DNA of 64,000 bases from Kineosporia rhizophila (GCF_021277265.1 NZ_JAJSOH010000008.1:62001-126000), one strand, 5' to 3'; shown: positions 1-8,994, counted from the first letter of the stretch. The notes: a model not told the origin generated them from the letters alone. A program made the numbers and translations.

Positions 1-1
1 C

Positions 2-901
2 ATGCTGGCCGTCCGGTTCGGCTGGGAGTTCGTGCTCTTCCTGGACGACGACATCTCGGCGGCGGCCGAGGGACCCACCCTCACCCCGCAGTACCTGGCC
101 CACGCGCTGCGGGTGCTGAACGAGGACCCGGACCTGATGATCGTCGGCTGGACGCTGCGCGACTTCGACGACAACTCGGTGGTCGGGCACGCCCGCCCGC
201 TGGTCGGCCTTCCGCAGGACATCTTCATCAGCAGCGGCGCCCTGCTGCTGCGGGTGGGCGAGGGCACGGCCTTCTTCCCGCACGGGGTCTACAACGAGGA
301 CTGGCTGCTGGTGCTGCAGACGCTGGCCGGGGCCCGCGACTACCAGCGCGCCCTGGCCCACGCCGGGCCGGTGCACCAGAAGGAGTACGAGGCGTTCTGC
401 CCGGTGCGGGCGCGCTCCGAGGAGGCCGGGGAGATCCTCGCCGAGGGGTTGATGAACCGGGTTGAAGACCACGGCCCCGGCTTCCTGTCGCTGCTGAGCG
501 GGCAGTACTGGAAGCGGGTGATGGGCCGGCGCCGCACCCTGCTGCGCACCATCATCCGGGGCCGGGGGGAGGGGCTGGTGCTCTGGGACGAGGACCAGCC
601 GGCGCGCTCGGACGACGCGGTGGTGGTGTGTATGAACGCTGCACTCTGGACGCATCGGCAGCTGAACCACCGCAAGCTCCTGGGTTACACCGCAAAGTGG
701 CTGCGGGACTGGCGGTACTGGCGAACCGTGCTGGTCAGGCTGTCGCAGGAGGCCGCCGGGCCGGAATCGGAGACGGAAATCCCGCAGCTGCTCGCCGCCG
801 CCCGTCAGCCGTGGCCGCAGCAGGCGACCGAAGAGGGTTGTCAGGAGCGCCCCGGGCGACCAGCATCGACTACCGAGAGGCGCAAGGTAGTTACGGTCTG
901 A
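2..901 (+). CDS. Glycosyltransferase-like protein, 5' end cut by window
   Basis: Partial protein of about 299 residues. The visible part opens with LFLDDDI, a DXD-type metal/nucleotide-sugar motif of GT-A folds, followed by DNSVVGHARPLVGL and FFPHGVYNEDWL. All three blocks recur in the same order in the next gene. In that paralogue about 170 residues precede LFLDDDI, so the ATG at position 2 is almost certainly internal and the true start lies upstream of the window. The C-terminal 60 residues are rich in Glu, Arg and Pro and look disordered. The function as a sugar transferase is inferred from the fold-like motifs only; donor and acceptor are unknown. Confidence 0.55.
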   Translation: MLAVRFGWEFVLFLDDDISAAAEGPTLTPQYLAHALRVLNEDPDLMIVGWTLRDFDDNSVVGHARPLVGLPQDIFISSGALLLRVGEGTAFFPHGVYNEDWLLVLQTLAGARDYQRALAHAGPVHQKEYEAFCPVRARSEEAGEILAEGLMNRVEDHGPGFLSLLSGQYWKRVMGRRRTLLRTIIRGRGEGLVLWDEDQPARSDDAVVVCMNAALWTHRQLNHRKLLGYTAKWLRDWRYWRTVLVRLSQEAAGPESETEIPQLLAAARQPWPQQATEEGCQERPGRPASTTERRKVVTV

Positions 902-958
902 CAGCGGATCCGCCTCCCCGCCGACCGCTGTCACGCACGGGGGAAGGCGGGTGCCTTT

Positions 959-2266
959 GTGCTGCACCAGTATTCGGCAGGTCCGGTCGCACATCGCCCA
1001 TCGCATGTGCACCTGGTCCGACAGGAATGGCCCGAGGTCTATCCGGACGAGGTCTGCGCGGTGGTGGTGCCGGCCAGCAGACCTAGTCACAACCTCACGG
1101 CGGCGGTCGCGCTGGCCGAGGCGCTCGGCTGCCCGTTGGTGGTGGCCTGCAGTGGCCGGGCCAACGTGCAGGACGTCGCCAGGGAGCTGGACGGCTGGCA
1201 GGGGGTCGCCTTCGCAGTCCCGGAGGAGCCCCCCACCGCGGTACGCAGGATGCGCACCCGCCGGCTCGCCCTGGAGTCACGGCAATGGGCCAGACCCGTT
1301 CCGGCGGTCGCCGGCCACCGTGTCGGTGACCCACAAACGTCCTTAAGTTTCCGAACAATGGACGTCGGTCAGGACGAATCTTCGAGCCTCGCCACTGCGG
1401 TGGCGGGGGATCAGGCGCCCTACCTGGACGCCGGGACCAAACGCAACGTCGCCCTCCTGCTCTCGCGGCAGCTGGGCTGGCGGCGGCTGCTCTTCCTGGA
1501 CGACGACATCCAGCCGCCGTCGGCCGAGGAGATCACCCGGGCGGTCTCCATGCTCGGCCCGGGCGGGGCATCGATGGCCAGCTGGCCGGCCCACGAGTTC
1601 CCGGACAACTCGGTGGTCTGCCACGCCCGGCGCACCGTGGGCCTGAAGCAGGACACCTTCCTGGCCGGAGGTTGCCTGCTGGTCGACCTGACCCGGCCCC
1701 TGCCGTTCTTCCCGGCGGTCTACAACGAGGACTGGCTGTTCTGCTGGGAAGCCGTCCGCGACCGGCGGATGGCCCTCCCGGGAGCGGTGGATCAGCAGCC
1801 GTACAACCCGTTCGACCCTCGGCGGGCCGCTCGCGAAGAGTTCGGCGACGTGCTGGGGGAGGGGCTCTTCGCTCTCCTGCACCAGTCCCCGGCCGACCTG
1901 TTGCTCGGGCTGGTCGGACAGGGGCCGGTCGCCGACCGCGCCCGGATCGTCGACCCGGCGTACCAGCCGGGCTACTGGGCGCAGGTGATCGAAGGCCGAC
2001 AGGCACTGCACGCCGAGGTGATGGCCCGGCTGGCGGCGCTGGCCCGCTTCACGCCGGCCGCCTGGCAGCAGCTGGAGGCGGTCCGGGCCGGACAGGAGCG
2101 GCTGGGGCGGATCACGCCGCAGGAGCTGGCCGGGTTCGTCGCGCTCTGGCAGGAGGATCTGGCCACCTGGCGCTACGAGCTGGCCCAGCTGCACCGGCAG
2201 GACTCGTACAAGGCCGCGCTGAACCAGCTCGGCATCGACGAGTTCCAGCGGGTCGGGGTGATGTAG
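959..2266 (+). CDS. Glycosyltransferase-like protein, paralogue of the preceding gene
   Basis: 435 residues from a GTG start preceded by GGGAAGG at 941-947. Residues about 35-80 form a Rossmann-like beginning (CAVVVPASRPSHN, then GCPLVVACSGR) typical of nucleotide-sugar binding halves. A low-complexity bridge follows, then TKRNVALLL, LFLDDDI near residue 180, DNSVVCHARRTVGL and FFPAVYNEDWL. These match the upstream gene block for block, so the pair is a tandem duplication. No signal peptide or membrane segment is visible, suggesting a cytoplasmic enzyme. The substrate cannot be told from sequence. It ends 3 bases before the stop of the convergent response regulator gene. Confidence 0.6.
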   Translation: MLHQYSAGPVAHRPSHVHLVRQEWPEVYPDEVCAVVVPASRPSHNLTAAVALAEALGCPLVVACSGRANVQDVARELDGWQGVAFAVPEEPPTAVRRMRTRRLALESRQWARPVPAVAGHRVGDPQTSLSFRTMDVGQDESSSLATAVAGDQAPYLDAGTKRNVALLLSRQLGWRRLLFLDDDIQPPSAEEITRAVSMLGPGGASMASWPAHEFPDNSVVCHARRTVGLKQDTFLAGGCLLVDLTRPLPFFPAVYNEDWLFCWEAVRDRRMALPGAVDQQPYNPFDPRRAAREEFGDVLGEGLFALLHQSPADLLLGLVGQGPVADRARIVDPAYQPGYWAQVIEGRQALHAEVMARLAALARFTPAAWQQLEAVRAGQERLGRITPQELAGFVALWQEDLATWRYELAQLHRQDSYKAALNQLGIDEFQRVGVM

Positions 2267-2269
2267 CGG

Positions 2270-2920
2270 TCAGCGGGCCGACGGCGGCGGCAGGATGCCC
2301 CGCTCCATCGCCGCCGTCACTGCGCGGGTGCGGTCGTCCACCCCCAGCTTGGCGAAGACCCGCAGCAGATGGGTCTTCACCGTGGCCTCACCGATGAACA
2401 GCTCGCGGCCGATCTCGGCGTTGGACAGGCCGCGGGCCACTGCTCGCAGCACCTCGACCTCGCGGGGGGTGAGCGGATTGACCGGGGGCGGCGGTGGTGC
2501 CGGGGCGCGCAGGTGCGAGACCAGTTTCGCGGCCACCGGCGGGGCCAGCACGGTCTCGCCCCGGGCGGCCGAGCGCACCGCGTTCACCAGCACCGGACGC
2601 GGGGTGTCCTTGAGCAGGTAACCGGTGGCCCCGGCCTCCACCGCGTGCACGATGTCGTCGTCGGTGTCGTAGGTGGTCAGCACCAGCACCCGGGTCTGCG
2701 GCAGGGTGGCGGTGATCTTGCGGGTGGCGCCGACCCCGTCCAGGCCGGGCATCCGCAGGTCCATCAGCACGACGTCGGGGCGCAGCGCGGTGGCCCGGGA
2801 GACCGCCTCCTCGCCGTCACCGGCCTCGCCCACCACGGTCATGTCCTCCTCCACCTCCAGCAGGCCGGCCAGGCCGGAGCGGACGATGGGGTGGTCGTCG
2901 GCGATCAGGACACGGATCAC
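2270..2920 (-). CDS. NarL/LuxR-family response regulator
   Basis: 216 residues. The N-terminal receiver has the acidic pair in IADDHP, the phospho-acceptor Asp in VVLMDLRMPG near residue 55 and the conserved Lys in YLLKD. A Pro-rich linker leads to a LuxR helix-turn-helix (LTPREVEVLRAVARGLSN, then GEATVKTHL). It should bind DNA when phosphorylated by the kinase encoded just upstream. Its GTG start overlaps the kinase stop as GTGA, so the two are translationally coupled and it is the last gene of a four-gene operon with an ABC exporter. Confidence 0.9.
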   Translation of the reverse strand: MIRVLIADDHPIVRSGLAGLLEVEEDMTVVGEAGDGEEAVSRATALRPDVVLMDLRMPGLDGVGATRKITATLPQTRVLVLTTYDTDDDIVHAVEAGATGYLLKDTPRPVLVNAVRSAARGETVLAPPVAAKLVSHLRAPAPPPPPVNPLTPREVEVLRAVARGLSNAEIGRELFIGEATVKTHLLRVFAKLGVDDRTRAVTAAMERGILPPPSAR

Positions 2921-4149
2921 GACGACACCTTCTCACCCTCGTCGGCGGCCGGCGCATGAGGCACGCGCACGGTCACCCGGGTGCCCTTGCCGGGGGAGCT
3001 GATCAGGAGGAGCTCACCGCCGCAGGCCTGGGCCCGGTCGCGCATCCCGGTCAGCCCGAACCCCAGTGGCCGGTTCTTTCCCCACACGTCGAAACCCTTC
3101 CCGTTGTCGCAGATCTCGATCCTCACGTGGTTCTCGTCGCCCACCAGGCGGACGGTGACCGAGGCGGCACCCGAGTGCCGGCGCACGTTCGCCAGCGCCT
3201 CCTGGGCCGAGCGCAGCAGTACCACCTCCAGGTCGCGGGTCAGGCCGGTCAGCTCGCCGTCCACCGTCACCTCCGAGGCGATCTGCGTCTCGGCCCCGAA
3301 CCGGCTGACCAGCCGCCGCACCGCGTCGGCGAGGGTGGCCCCGTCCAGGCCGACCGGGGCGAAGGCGGCCACCAGAGCCCTTGCCTCGCCCAGGTTCTCG
3401 CGGGCCACGTCCTCGATCAGGTTCAGCCGTTCCCGGAGTTTGCCCGGATCGGCGGGCCGCCCGCTGTCGAGGGCGGCCTGGGCCACCTGGGAGAGCATGA
3501 TGATGCTGGTGTAGCCCTGGGCCAGGGTGTCGTGGATCTCCCGGGCCAGGCGCTCCCGCTCGGCCTGCACCCCCTGGGTGTGGTACGCCGCACCGAGTTC
3601 CGCCCGGGCCTTCTCCAGTTCCTGGATCAGCCCGGCCCTTTCGGCCGACTGGTCGATGATCCGGCTGATCCACAGCCCCAGGGCGGAGCTGAACGCGGTG
3701 CTCACCAGCATCACCGGCAGGGTGACCCGGGCCGCCTCGTAGGTCCAGCCCTCCGCGGTCATCAGCCCGACGGCCACACTCAGCCCGGTCAGGGCGCTGA
3801 ACCACAGCCCCACCCGCAGGGTCGGCGAGAAGAGCCAGACCTGGGCGTAGATCACCGACAGCAGCACGGTCAGCGAGGACTCGACCGCCGCGGCGACGCC
3901 GGTGGTGACGATCGCGATCAGGAGGTACGTGACCTCGGCGGGCCCGCTGCTGGGCCGCCAGGCGTCCGGGCGCAGCACGCGGAAGGCGACGACGATGACC
4001 GTCAGGCAGGCCAGCCCGCTCAGCCGGCGGCCGCCGGAGACCTCGGGACTGGTCAGCAGACCCAGGGCGATCAGGGTCATCAGCAGCCAGAAGCCGAGGG
4101 TCCAGCCGCGCTGGGAACGGTTCCAGGCGTGCACCGCCGGGACGCTCAC
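2917..4149 (-). CDS. NarL-type sensor histidine kinase
   Basis: 410 residues from the GTG at 4149, chosen because it overlaps the permease stop as GTGA; the reading frame extends further upstream without support. About five to six hydrophobic segments occupy residues 15-160, then a coiled linker leads to the HisKA_3 dimerisation helix REIHDTLAQGYTSI, whose His is the phosphorylation site. The HATPase domain follows with an NVRRHSG N-box and DNGKGFD G1 box. This is the DesK/LiaS layout of a membrane sensor with short loops. The partner is the regulator immediately downstream. Co-transcription with an ABC-2 exporter suggests it senses membrane stress or an exported compound; the signal is unknown. 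Confidence 0.9.
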   Translation of the reverse strand: MSVPAVHAWNRSQRGWTLGFWLLMTLIALGLLTSPEVSGGRRLSGLACLTVIVVAFRVLRPDAWRPSSGPAEVTYLLIAIVTTGVAAAVESSLTVLLSVIYAQVWLFSPTLRVGLWFSALTGLSVAVGLMTAEGWTYEAARVTLPVMLVSTAFSSALGLWISRIIDQSAERAGLIQELEKARAELGAAYHTQGVQAERERLAREIHDTLAQGYTSIIMLSQVAQAALDSGRPADPGKLRERLNLIEDVARENLGEARALVAAFAPVGLDGATLADAVRRLVSRFGAETQIASEVTVDGELTGLTRDLEVVLLRSAQEALANVRRHSGAASVTVRLVGDENHVRIEICDNGKGFDVWGKNRPLGFGLTGMRDRAQACGGELLLISSPGKGTRVTVRVPHAPAADEGEKVSS

Positions 4150-4964
4150 TTCTGGTCGTGCCGCTGCCAGCGAAAGGTCCGCAGCGCCAGCAGCATCCCG
4201 ATCACCAGCCATCCGGTCAGTATCAGGGCGGTGGGCAGCAGTTGCCAGGAGTTACCGGCCTCCATCGAGGCGAACTCCTCGGGCAGGAACACCGAGCGCA
4301 TGCCCTGGGCCAGCCAGCGCAGCGGGAACAGCGAGCCGATGGTCTGCATCCAGCTCGGCAGCTCGGTGAAGACGAAGTACACGCCGGAGATGAACTGCAG
4401 CACGATCACCACCGGGCTCACCACTGCGGCAGCGCTTTTGGACGACCGGGCGAGCGAGGAGTAGGCGATCCCGACCGCGGTGCCGGAGGCGATGCCGAGC
4501 ACGAAGATCCAGGTGAAGCGCAACCACGGGGCCACCCCGGTGGGCAGTTCGAGATCCATCAGCAGGACGCCGATCAGCAGCAGGATCGCGGTCTGCACGA
4601 CGCTGGTGACCAGCACCATGCCGATCTTGCCGAGGAAGTACGCGATCGGCGGCATCGGGGTGCCACGCAGGCGTTTCAGGGTGCCCTCGTCACGCTCCAC
4701 GGCGATCCCGATGGCCAGGGTCTGGAAGCTGGACAGGACCACGCCCGAGGCGATCATCCCGGCGGTGAAGTACTGGGTGAACGAGACCCCCGGGGCCAGT
4801 TCGTCGCTGAACACCGAGCCGAAGACGAACAGCAGGATCACCGGGAAGGCGAAGGTGAAGACCACCGTCTCGCGCATCCGGAAGAACTCCTTCAGCTCGA
4901 TCCCGGTCCGGGCCAGGCCCAGCTGCAGGGCCCCGGGCAGGCGCTCGGTCGTCACGGTGCTCAC
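4146..4964 (-). CDS. ABC-2 type transporter permease
   Basis: 272 residues from the GTG at 4964, which overlaps the stop of the ATPase gene as GTGA. Six hydrophobic segments are visible, starting with FTFAFPVILLFVFGSVF near residue 35 and ending with LILTGWLVIGMLLAL, the usual topology of ABC-2 permeases in drug, lipid or polyketide exporters. It should pair with the ATPase encoded directly upstream to form a dimeric exporter in the cytoplasmic membrane. The substrate is not determinable. The two-component system downstream in the same operon probably controls expression. Confidence 0.88.
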   Translation of the reverse strand: MSTVTTERLPGALQLGLARTGIELKEFFRMRETVVFTFAFPVILLFVFGSVFSDELAPGVSFTQYFTAGMIASGVVLSSFQTLAIGIAVERDEGTLKRLRGTPMPPIAYFLGKIGMVLVTSVVQTAILLLIGVLLMDLELPTGVAPWLRFTWIFVLGIASGTAVGIAYSSLARSSKSAAAVVSPVVIVLQFISGVYFVFTELPSWMQTIGSLFPLRWLAQGMRSVFLPEEFASMEAGNSWQLLPTALILTGWLVIGMLLALRTFRWQRHDQK

Positions 4965-5857
4965 GACTTCTCTCCGATCATGTCCAGGTAGATGTCCTCG
5001 AGGGTGGGGCGCAGGACCTGCAGGGCCGGCACCTCGCCGCCGGGGTACCGGGTGGCCAGCTCGGCCACCAGCCGGGTCGGGGTGTCGGTGGACTCCTCGC
5101 CGTCGCGCCACACCACCCGCGCCTGCCGGCTCTGACGCCCGCCCAGGTCGGCCGGGGTGTTCACGGCGACCAGCCGGCCTCCGGCGATCACCCCGACCCG
5201 GTCGGCCAGCTGCTCGGCCTCGTCCAGGTAGTGCGTGGTCAGCAGGATCGTCGTGCCCTCGGTGCGCAGCCGGCGGATCAGCTCCCAGAACGAGCGCCGG
5301 GCCTGCGGGTCGAAGCCGGTGGTCGGCTCGTCGAGGAACAGCAGCTCGGGCGAGCCGACGATGCCCAGCCCCACGTCCAGCCGCCGGCGCTGGCCCCCGG
5401 ACAGGGCCCGGACCCGGTCCCGGCGCTTGGCCTCCAGGCCGACCGCCTCGATCACCTCGTCCGGGTCGCGCGGGTGGGGGTAGTACCGGGCGAAGTGCCG
5501 GATCAGCTCCTCCACGCTCAGTTCGGCGTAGTCGTTGGTGGTCTGCAGCACGATCCCGATCCGCGAGCGCCAGGCCCGTCCGGCACGCTGCGGGTCCTGT
5601 CCGAGCACCGCCACCTCACCGGCGTCACGCTCGCGGAACCCTTCGAGGATCTCGGTGGTGGTGGTCTTGCCCGCGCCGTTCGGCCCCAGCAGGGCGAACA
5701 CCTCTCCGGCGGCGACGTCCAGCTCGAGATCGTTCACGGCGAGCCTGTCGCCGTAGCGTTTGGCCAGGCCCCGGACCCGGATCTGGGCCGGCCCCGAGGT
5801 GGCGGCCGGCCCGGCCGCCGCGGTGGGTGATGTGGTTGGTCCCGACATGACAACCAT
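4961..5857 (-). CDS. ABC transporter ATP-binding protein (drug/lipid exporter type)
   Basis: 298 residues. Walker A is GPNGAGKT near residue 60, the signature is LSGGQRRR, Walker B is LLFLDEP and the switch His lies in LLTTHYLDEAEQ. This is the DrrA/CcmA-like subfamily with a C-terminal extension of about 75 residues. It powers the permease encoded just downstream. Starts at 5857 and 5848 are both possible; neither has a clear Shine-Dalgarno sequence. First gene of the minus-strand operon, divergent from tRNA-Trp. Confidence 0.9.
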   Translation of the reverse strand: MVVMSGPTTSPTAAAGPAATSGPAQIRVRGLAKRYGDRLAVNDLELDVAAGEVFALLGPNGAGKTTTTEILEGFRERDAGEVAVLGQDPQRAGRAWRSRIGIVLQTTNDYAELSVEELIRHFARYYPHPRDPDEVIEAVGLEAKRRDRVRALSGGQRRRLDVGLGIVGSPELLFLDEPTTGFDPQARRSFWELIRRLRTEGTTILLTTHYLDEAEQLADRVGVIAGGRLVAVNTPADLGGRQSRQARVVWRDGEESTDTPTRLVAELATRYPGGEVPALQVLRPTLEDIYLDMIGEKS

Positions 5858-5990
5858 GCTGTTCGGCGGGCCCCCGGCCGGGGACTACCGGCAGGCTGAA
5901 CCGGCGTCCACCGGTCGGTGGACCAGGGACCGTCACCTTGTCCGTCGAGCGTCCGTCGAGAGGCCGTCATCCCCGCGCCGACGTGCCGGT

Positions 5991-6020
5991 TCGACCCAGG
6001 AGCACTTGGATGCGTAGACT
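5991..6020 (+). promoter_or_regulatory. Candidate promoter for tRNA-Trp / secE
   Basis: TCGACC (5991-5996), an 18-base spacer, then TAGACT (6015-6020), which fits the actinobacterial housekeeping TANNNT -10. Transcription would begin near 6027, about 70 bases before the tRNA. The 238-base divergent spacer 5858-6095 holds nothing else recognisable. Confidence 0.45.
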
Positions 6021-6095
6021 CACTCCGGGTGGTTGTGAACCGCCATGCTGACGCACGCCGCAGGTGTGCAGGGCTGGCGCCGAACATCCGCTTGT

Positions 6096-6168
6096 AGGGC
6101 AGTGGCTCAATTGGCAGAGCTCCGGTCTCCAAAACCGGCGGTTGGGGGTTCGAGTCCCTCCTGCCCTG
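6096..6168 (+). tRNA. trnW: tRNA-Trp (CCA anticodon)
   Basis: A 73-nt cloverleaf. Acceptor arm AGGGCAG pairs with CTGCCCT at 6161-6167 with G73 as discriminator. The D stem is GCTC/GAGC, the anticodon stem is CCGGT (6122-6126) with ACCGG (6134-6138), and the T arm is GGGGG TTCGAGT CCCTC. The loop 6127-6133 places CCA at 6129-6131. The 3' CCA end is not encoded. A Trp tRNA just before secE-nusG is the usual actinobacterial arrangement. Confidence 0.97.
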
Positions 6169-6212
6169 CGGGATGTGCTCGCGGCAACAGGATGTGCCGT
6201 GAGGCTGACAAG

Positions 6213-6244
6213 GGCCCGGCACCGGCGTCTGGCCGGTGCGGGCC
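6213..6244 (+). terminator. GC-rich hairpin between tRNA-Trp and secE
   Basis: GGCCC plus GCACCGGC (one bulged G at 6218) pair with GCCGGTGC and GGGCC around a GTCTG loop. There is no T run. It may mark the end of the tRNA transcript, or a processing site if tRNA and secE are co-transcribed. Confidence 0.45.
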
Positions 6245-6322
6245 GCGATCACGGGCCGACCTCGGATCCTCGCTCCGGCGCGGATCGAGGGCGGTCCGAG
6301 CCTAGACAACCAGGTGAGGACC

Positions 6323-6544
6323 GTGAGCAGCACGTCGTCGACGAAGAAGCGCAGGGGCGGGCCGCTGCTCTTCCTGCGGCAGGTCGTGGCCGAGCTGCGC
6401 AAGGTGGTCCGGCCCACCCGGACCGAGCTGATCACCTACACCTCGGTGGTGCTGATCTTCGTCCTCGTCGTGATGCTGTACGTGTCGGCACTCGACTTCG
6501 GCTTCGGCAAGCTCGTGCTCTGGGCCTTCGGCGGCGGCGAGTAG
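6323..6544 (+). CDS. secE: Preprotein translocase subunit SecE
   Basis: 73 residues from the GTG at 6323, chosen because AGGTGAGG lies at 6312-6319; a GTG at 6314 is an in-frame alternative. A basic Ser/Thr/Lys-rich N-terminus leads to the SecE signature FLRQVVAELRKVVRPTRTEL and a single membrane helix (about residues 38-56). It clamps the SecY channel in the cytoplasmic membrane. The single-helix form and position before nusG are standard. Confidence 0.95.
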   Translation: MSSTSSTKKRRGGPLLFLRQVVAELRKVVRPTRTELITYTSVVLIFVLVVMLYVSALDFGFGKLVLWAFGGGE

Positions 6545-6652
6545 ATCGCCCGGTTCCGCCGGCCGGCCGAGGGATCGCCGCGTAGATCGCCATGAGCGGG
6601 CCTGACCAGAACGAGACCAGGCCGGACGGTACGAAGGGAAGCAGGACAAAGC

Positions 6653-7459
6653 GTGTCCGAGAAGACCTCGCAGTTCACCGAGGAGGAGACCGACCTCGCC
6701 CCGCAGGAGGCTGAGGTCGCTCCCGACGGCGCCATCACCGACGAGGCGGACGACGCCCCCGAGGCGGACGACACGCCTGAGGCGGACGAAGCGGACGAAG
6801 CCACCGAGTCGGACGACGAGGCCGCGTTCGTGCCCACCGCGGGTGCGGACGACGAGGCCCCGGTCGACCCGGTCGAGGAGTTCAAGGCCGGTCTGCGCCG
6901 GGCGCCCGGTGACTGGTACGTGATCCACTCGTACGCCGGTTACGAGAACCGGGTCAAGGCCAACCTCGAGAACCGCACCACCAGCCTCAACATGGAGGAC
7001 TACATCTTCCAGGTCGAGGTGCCGATGGAAGACGTCACCGAGATCAAGAACGGCCAGCGCAAGCAGGTCCGTCGGGTCCGGATCCCCGGCTACGTGCTGG
7101 TCCGGATGGACCTCACCGACGAGTCGTGGGGCGCTGTCCGGCACACTCCGGGCGTCACCGGCTTCGTCGGTCACACCCACCAGCCGGTCCCGCTGAGCCT
7201 GGACGAGGTCTTCTCGATGCTCGCCCCGGCCCTGGCGCCGGCCGAGCCCAGCAAGGCAGCCAGCTCGAGCAAGGCCGAGGTGAAGGTCGTCGACTTCGAG
7301 GTCGGCGAGACCGTCACCGTGATGGAAGGCCCCTTCGAGACCCTGCCGGCCACCATCTCCGAGATCAACGCCGACGCCCAGAAGCTCAAGGTGCTGGTCT
7401 CGATCTTCGGTCGGGAGACCCCCGTCGAACTGTCGTTCGCCGACGTCTCCAAGATCTGA
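6653..7459 (+). CDS. nusG: Transcription termination/antitermination protein NusG
   Basis: 268 residues from a GTG start. An acidic Ala/Asp/Glu-rich extension of roughly 80 residues precedes the NGN domain ([17 protein letters not shown] to [14 protein letters not shown]), which binds the RNA polymerase clamp. The C-terminal KOW domain ([19 protein letters not shown]) contacts Rho or ribosomal protein S10. The long acidic N-terminus is common in actinobacterial NusG and is absent from the E. coli protein. It sits 32 bases before rplK. Confidence 0.97.
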   Translation: MSEKTSQFTEEETDLAPQEAEVAPDGAITDEADDAPEADDTPEADEADEATESDDEAAFVPTAGADDEAPVDPVEEFKAGLRRAPGDWYVIHSYAGYENRVKANLENRTTSLNMEDYIFQVEVPMEDVTEIKNGQRKQVRRVRIPGYVLVRMDLTDESWGAVRHTPGVTGFVGHTHQPVPLSLDEVFSMLAPALAPAEPSKAASSSKAEVKVVDFEVGETVTVMEGPFETLPATISEINADAQKLKVLVSIFGRETPVELSFADVSKI

Positions 7460-7491
7460 TCGCCCAAACACCCGGAAAAAGGAACAGCGTC

Positions 7492-7923
7492 ATGCCCCCC
7501 AAGAAGAAGGTCTCAGCTCTGATCAAGCTGCAGATCAACGCCGGCCAGGCCACTCCCGCCCCGCCGATCGGCCCCGCGCTCGGTCAGCACGGCGTCAACA
7601 TCATGGAGTTCTGCAAGGCCTACAACGCCAAGACCGAAGGTCAGCGCGGCAGTGTGGTCCCGGTGGAGATCACGGTCTACGAAGACCGTTCCTTCACCTT
7701 CATCACCAAGACCCCGCCGGCCGCCGAGCTGATCAAGAAGGCTGCGGGCGTGCCCAAGGGCTCCGGTGAGCCGCACGTCAAGAAGGTCGGCAACCTCACC
7801 GCCGCCCAGGTCCGGGAGATCGCCCAGACCAAGCTCGAGGACCTGAACGCGAACGACCTGGACCAGGCGTCCAAGATCATCGCCGGTACGGCTCGCTCGA
7901 TGGGCATCACCGTCGAGGGCTGA
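7492..7923 (+). CDS. rplK: 50S ribosomal protein L11
   Basis: 143 residues from ATG at 7492. The Pro-rich N-terminal domain ([20 protein letters not shown]) touches elongation factors and is the thiostrepton-contacting face; the C-terminal domain binds the GTPase-associated region of 23S rRNA. Length and sequence are typical. An AAAAAGGAA stretch about 8 bases upstream serves as ribosome binding site. Confidence 0.97.
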
Positions 7924-7961
7924 GCGCCCCCGACACTGCGAACTTTTCGTCCCAGCACCAC

Positions 7962-7991
7962 GTGGCAGGGCCTGCGCGGCCCGTCGACCAC
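7962..7991 (+). promoter_or_regulatory. Possible L1-binding structure in the rplK-rplA spacer
   Basis: GTGG (7962-7965) pairs with CCAC (7988-7991) and GGGCC (7968-7972) with GGCCC (7978-7982). They are separated by an unequal internal loop, CA against GTCGA, and capped by TGCGC. Asymmetric-loop helices of this sort are how L1 recognises rRNA and its own mRNA. Placement 22 bases before rplA suits feedback control, but that role is inferred. Confidence 0.4.
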
Positions 7992-8012
7992 ACCTTCTCC
8001 AGGAGGAGAACC

Positions 8013-8723
8013 ATGAAGCGCAGCAAGGCGTACCGCGCAGCGGCGGAGAAGATCGACAGCGACGAGCTGTACTCCCCGCTCGAGGCGGTCAAGCTGGCCA
8101 AGGAGACGTCGGCCACCAAGTACGACGCGACCGTCGAGGTCGCGTTCCGTCTCGGTGTCGACCCCCGTAAGGCCGACCAGATGGTGCGTGGCACCGTGAA
8201 CCTGCCGAACGGCACCGGTAAGACCGCCCGGGTGCTGGTCTTCGCCACCGGTGACCGTGCCGCCGCGGCCGAGGCCGCCGGCGCCGACATCGTCGGCTCC
8301 GACGAGCTGATCACGAAGATCCAGGGCGGCTTCCTGGACTTCGACGCCGTCGTGGCGACCCCCGACCTGATGGGCAAGGTCGGGCGCCTCGGTAAGGTCC
8401 TCGGTCCGCGTGGTCTGATGCCGAACCCGAAGACCGGCACGGTGACCATGGACGTCGCCAAGGCGGTCGAGGAGATCAAGGGCGGCAAGATCGAGTTCCG
8501 CGTCGACAAGCACTCGAACCTGCACTTCATCATCGGTAAGACCTCGTTCAGCGAGACCCAGCTGGTCCAGAACTACGCGGCGGCGATCGAAGAGGTCATG
8601 CGCCTCAAGCCGTCGGCCGCGAAGGGCCGCTACCTGAAGAAGGCGACCATCACCACCACCATGGGCCCGGGCATCCCGGTCGACCCGAACCAGGTGAAGG
8701 CGCTCGAGGCGACCCAGGACTGA
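8013..8723 (+). CDS. rplA: 50S ribosomal protein L1
   Basis: 236 residues from ATG at 8013 behind a strong AGGAGGAGAA. It carries the L1 signature [16 protein letters not shown] near residue 130 and the C-terminal [11 protein letters not shown]1 forms the mobile stalk that moves deacylated tRNA out of the E site and commonly represses its own operon. A strong terminator follows 57 bases after the stop. Confidence 0.97.
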   Translation: MKRSKAYRAAAEKIDSDELYSPLEAVKLAKETSATKYDATVEVAFRLGVDPRKADQMVRGTVNLPNGTGKTARVLVFATGDRAAAAEAAGADIVGSDELITKIQGGFLDFDAVVATPDLMGKVGRLGKVLGPRGLMPNPKTGTVTMDVAKAVEEIKGGKIEFRVDKHSNLHFIIGKTSFSETQLVQNYAAAIEEVMRLKPSAAKGRYLKKATITTTMGPGIPVDPNQVKALEATQD

Positions 8724-8780
8724 CCTGGCCGCCGTCTCGGGAACCGGTGCTCGGCACCGGTCTCCGGACATCGCACCACC

Positions 8781-8817
8781 CGGCCCCGTCCGCCTTCGCG
8801 GACGGGGCCGTTCTCTT
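8781..8817 (+). terminator. Rho-independent terminator after rplA
   Basis: A perfect 13-bp stem (8781-8793 with 8798-8810) with a CTTC loop, followed by TTCTCTT. It separates the rplK-rplA transcript from the signalling cassette. Confidence 0.85.
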
Positions 8818-8994
8818 GATCACGATGCTTCCCCACGTCCGCGACCGGCCCGTCCGGGCAAGGTCAATTTCGCCTGATCCGCAAGGTAGGGTTAACGGGC
8901 GCGGCGTCCGCGGGAGTGGTTTGCCGCGACGCGGGTCCAGCAGCCGGGCCCCAGCGCTGTTCGCTGTGCGCGGAATGTGTGGGGCGGAGGCCTG

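Noticed and set aside
5625-6435. Minus-strand frames across the tRNA-Trp region
   Set aside because: They run through the tRNA and the start of secE and resemble nothing known.
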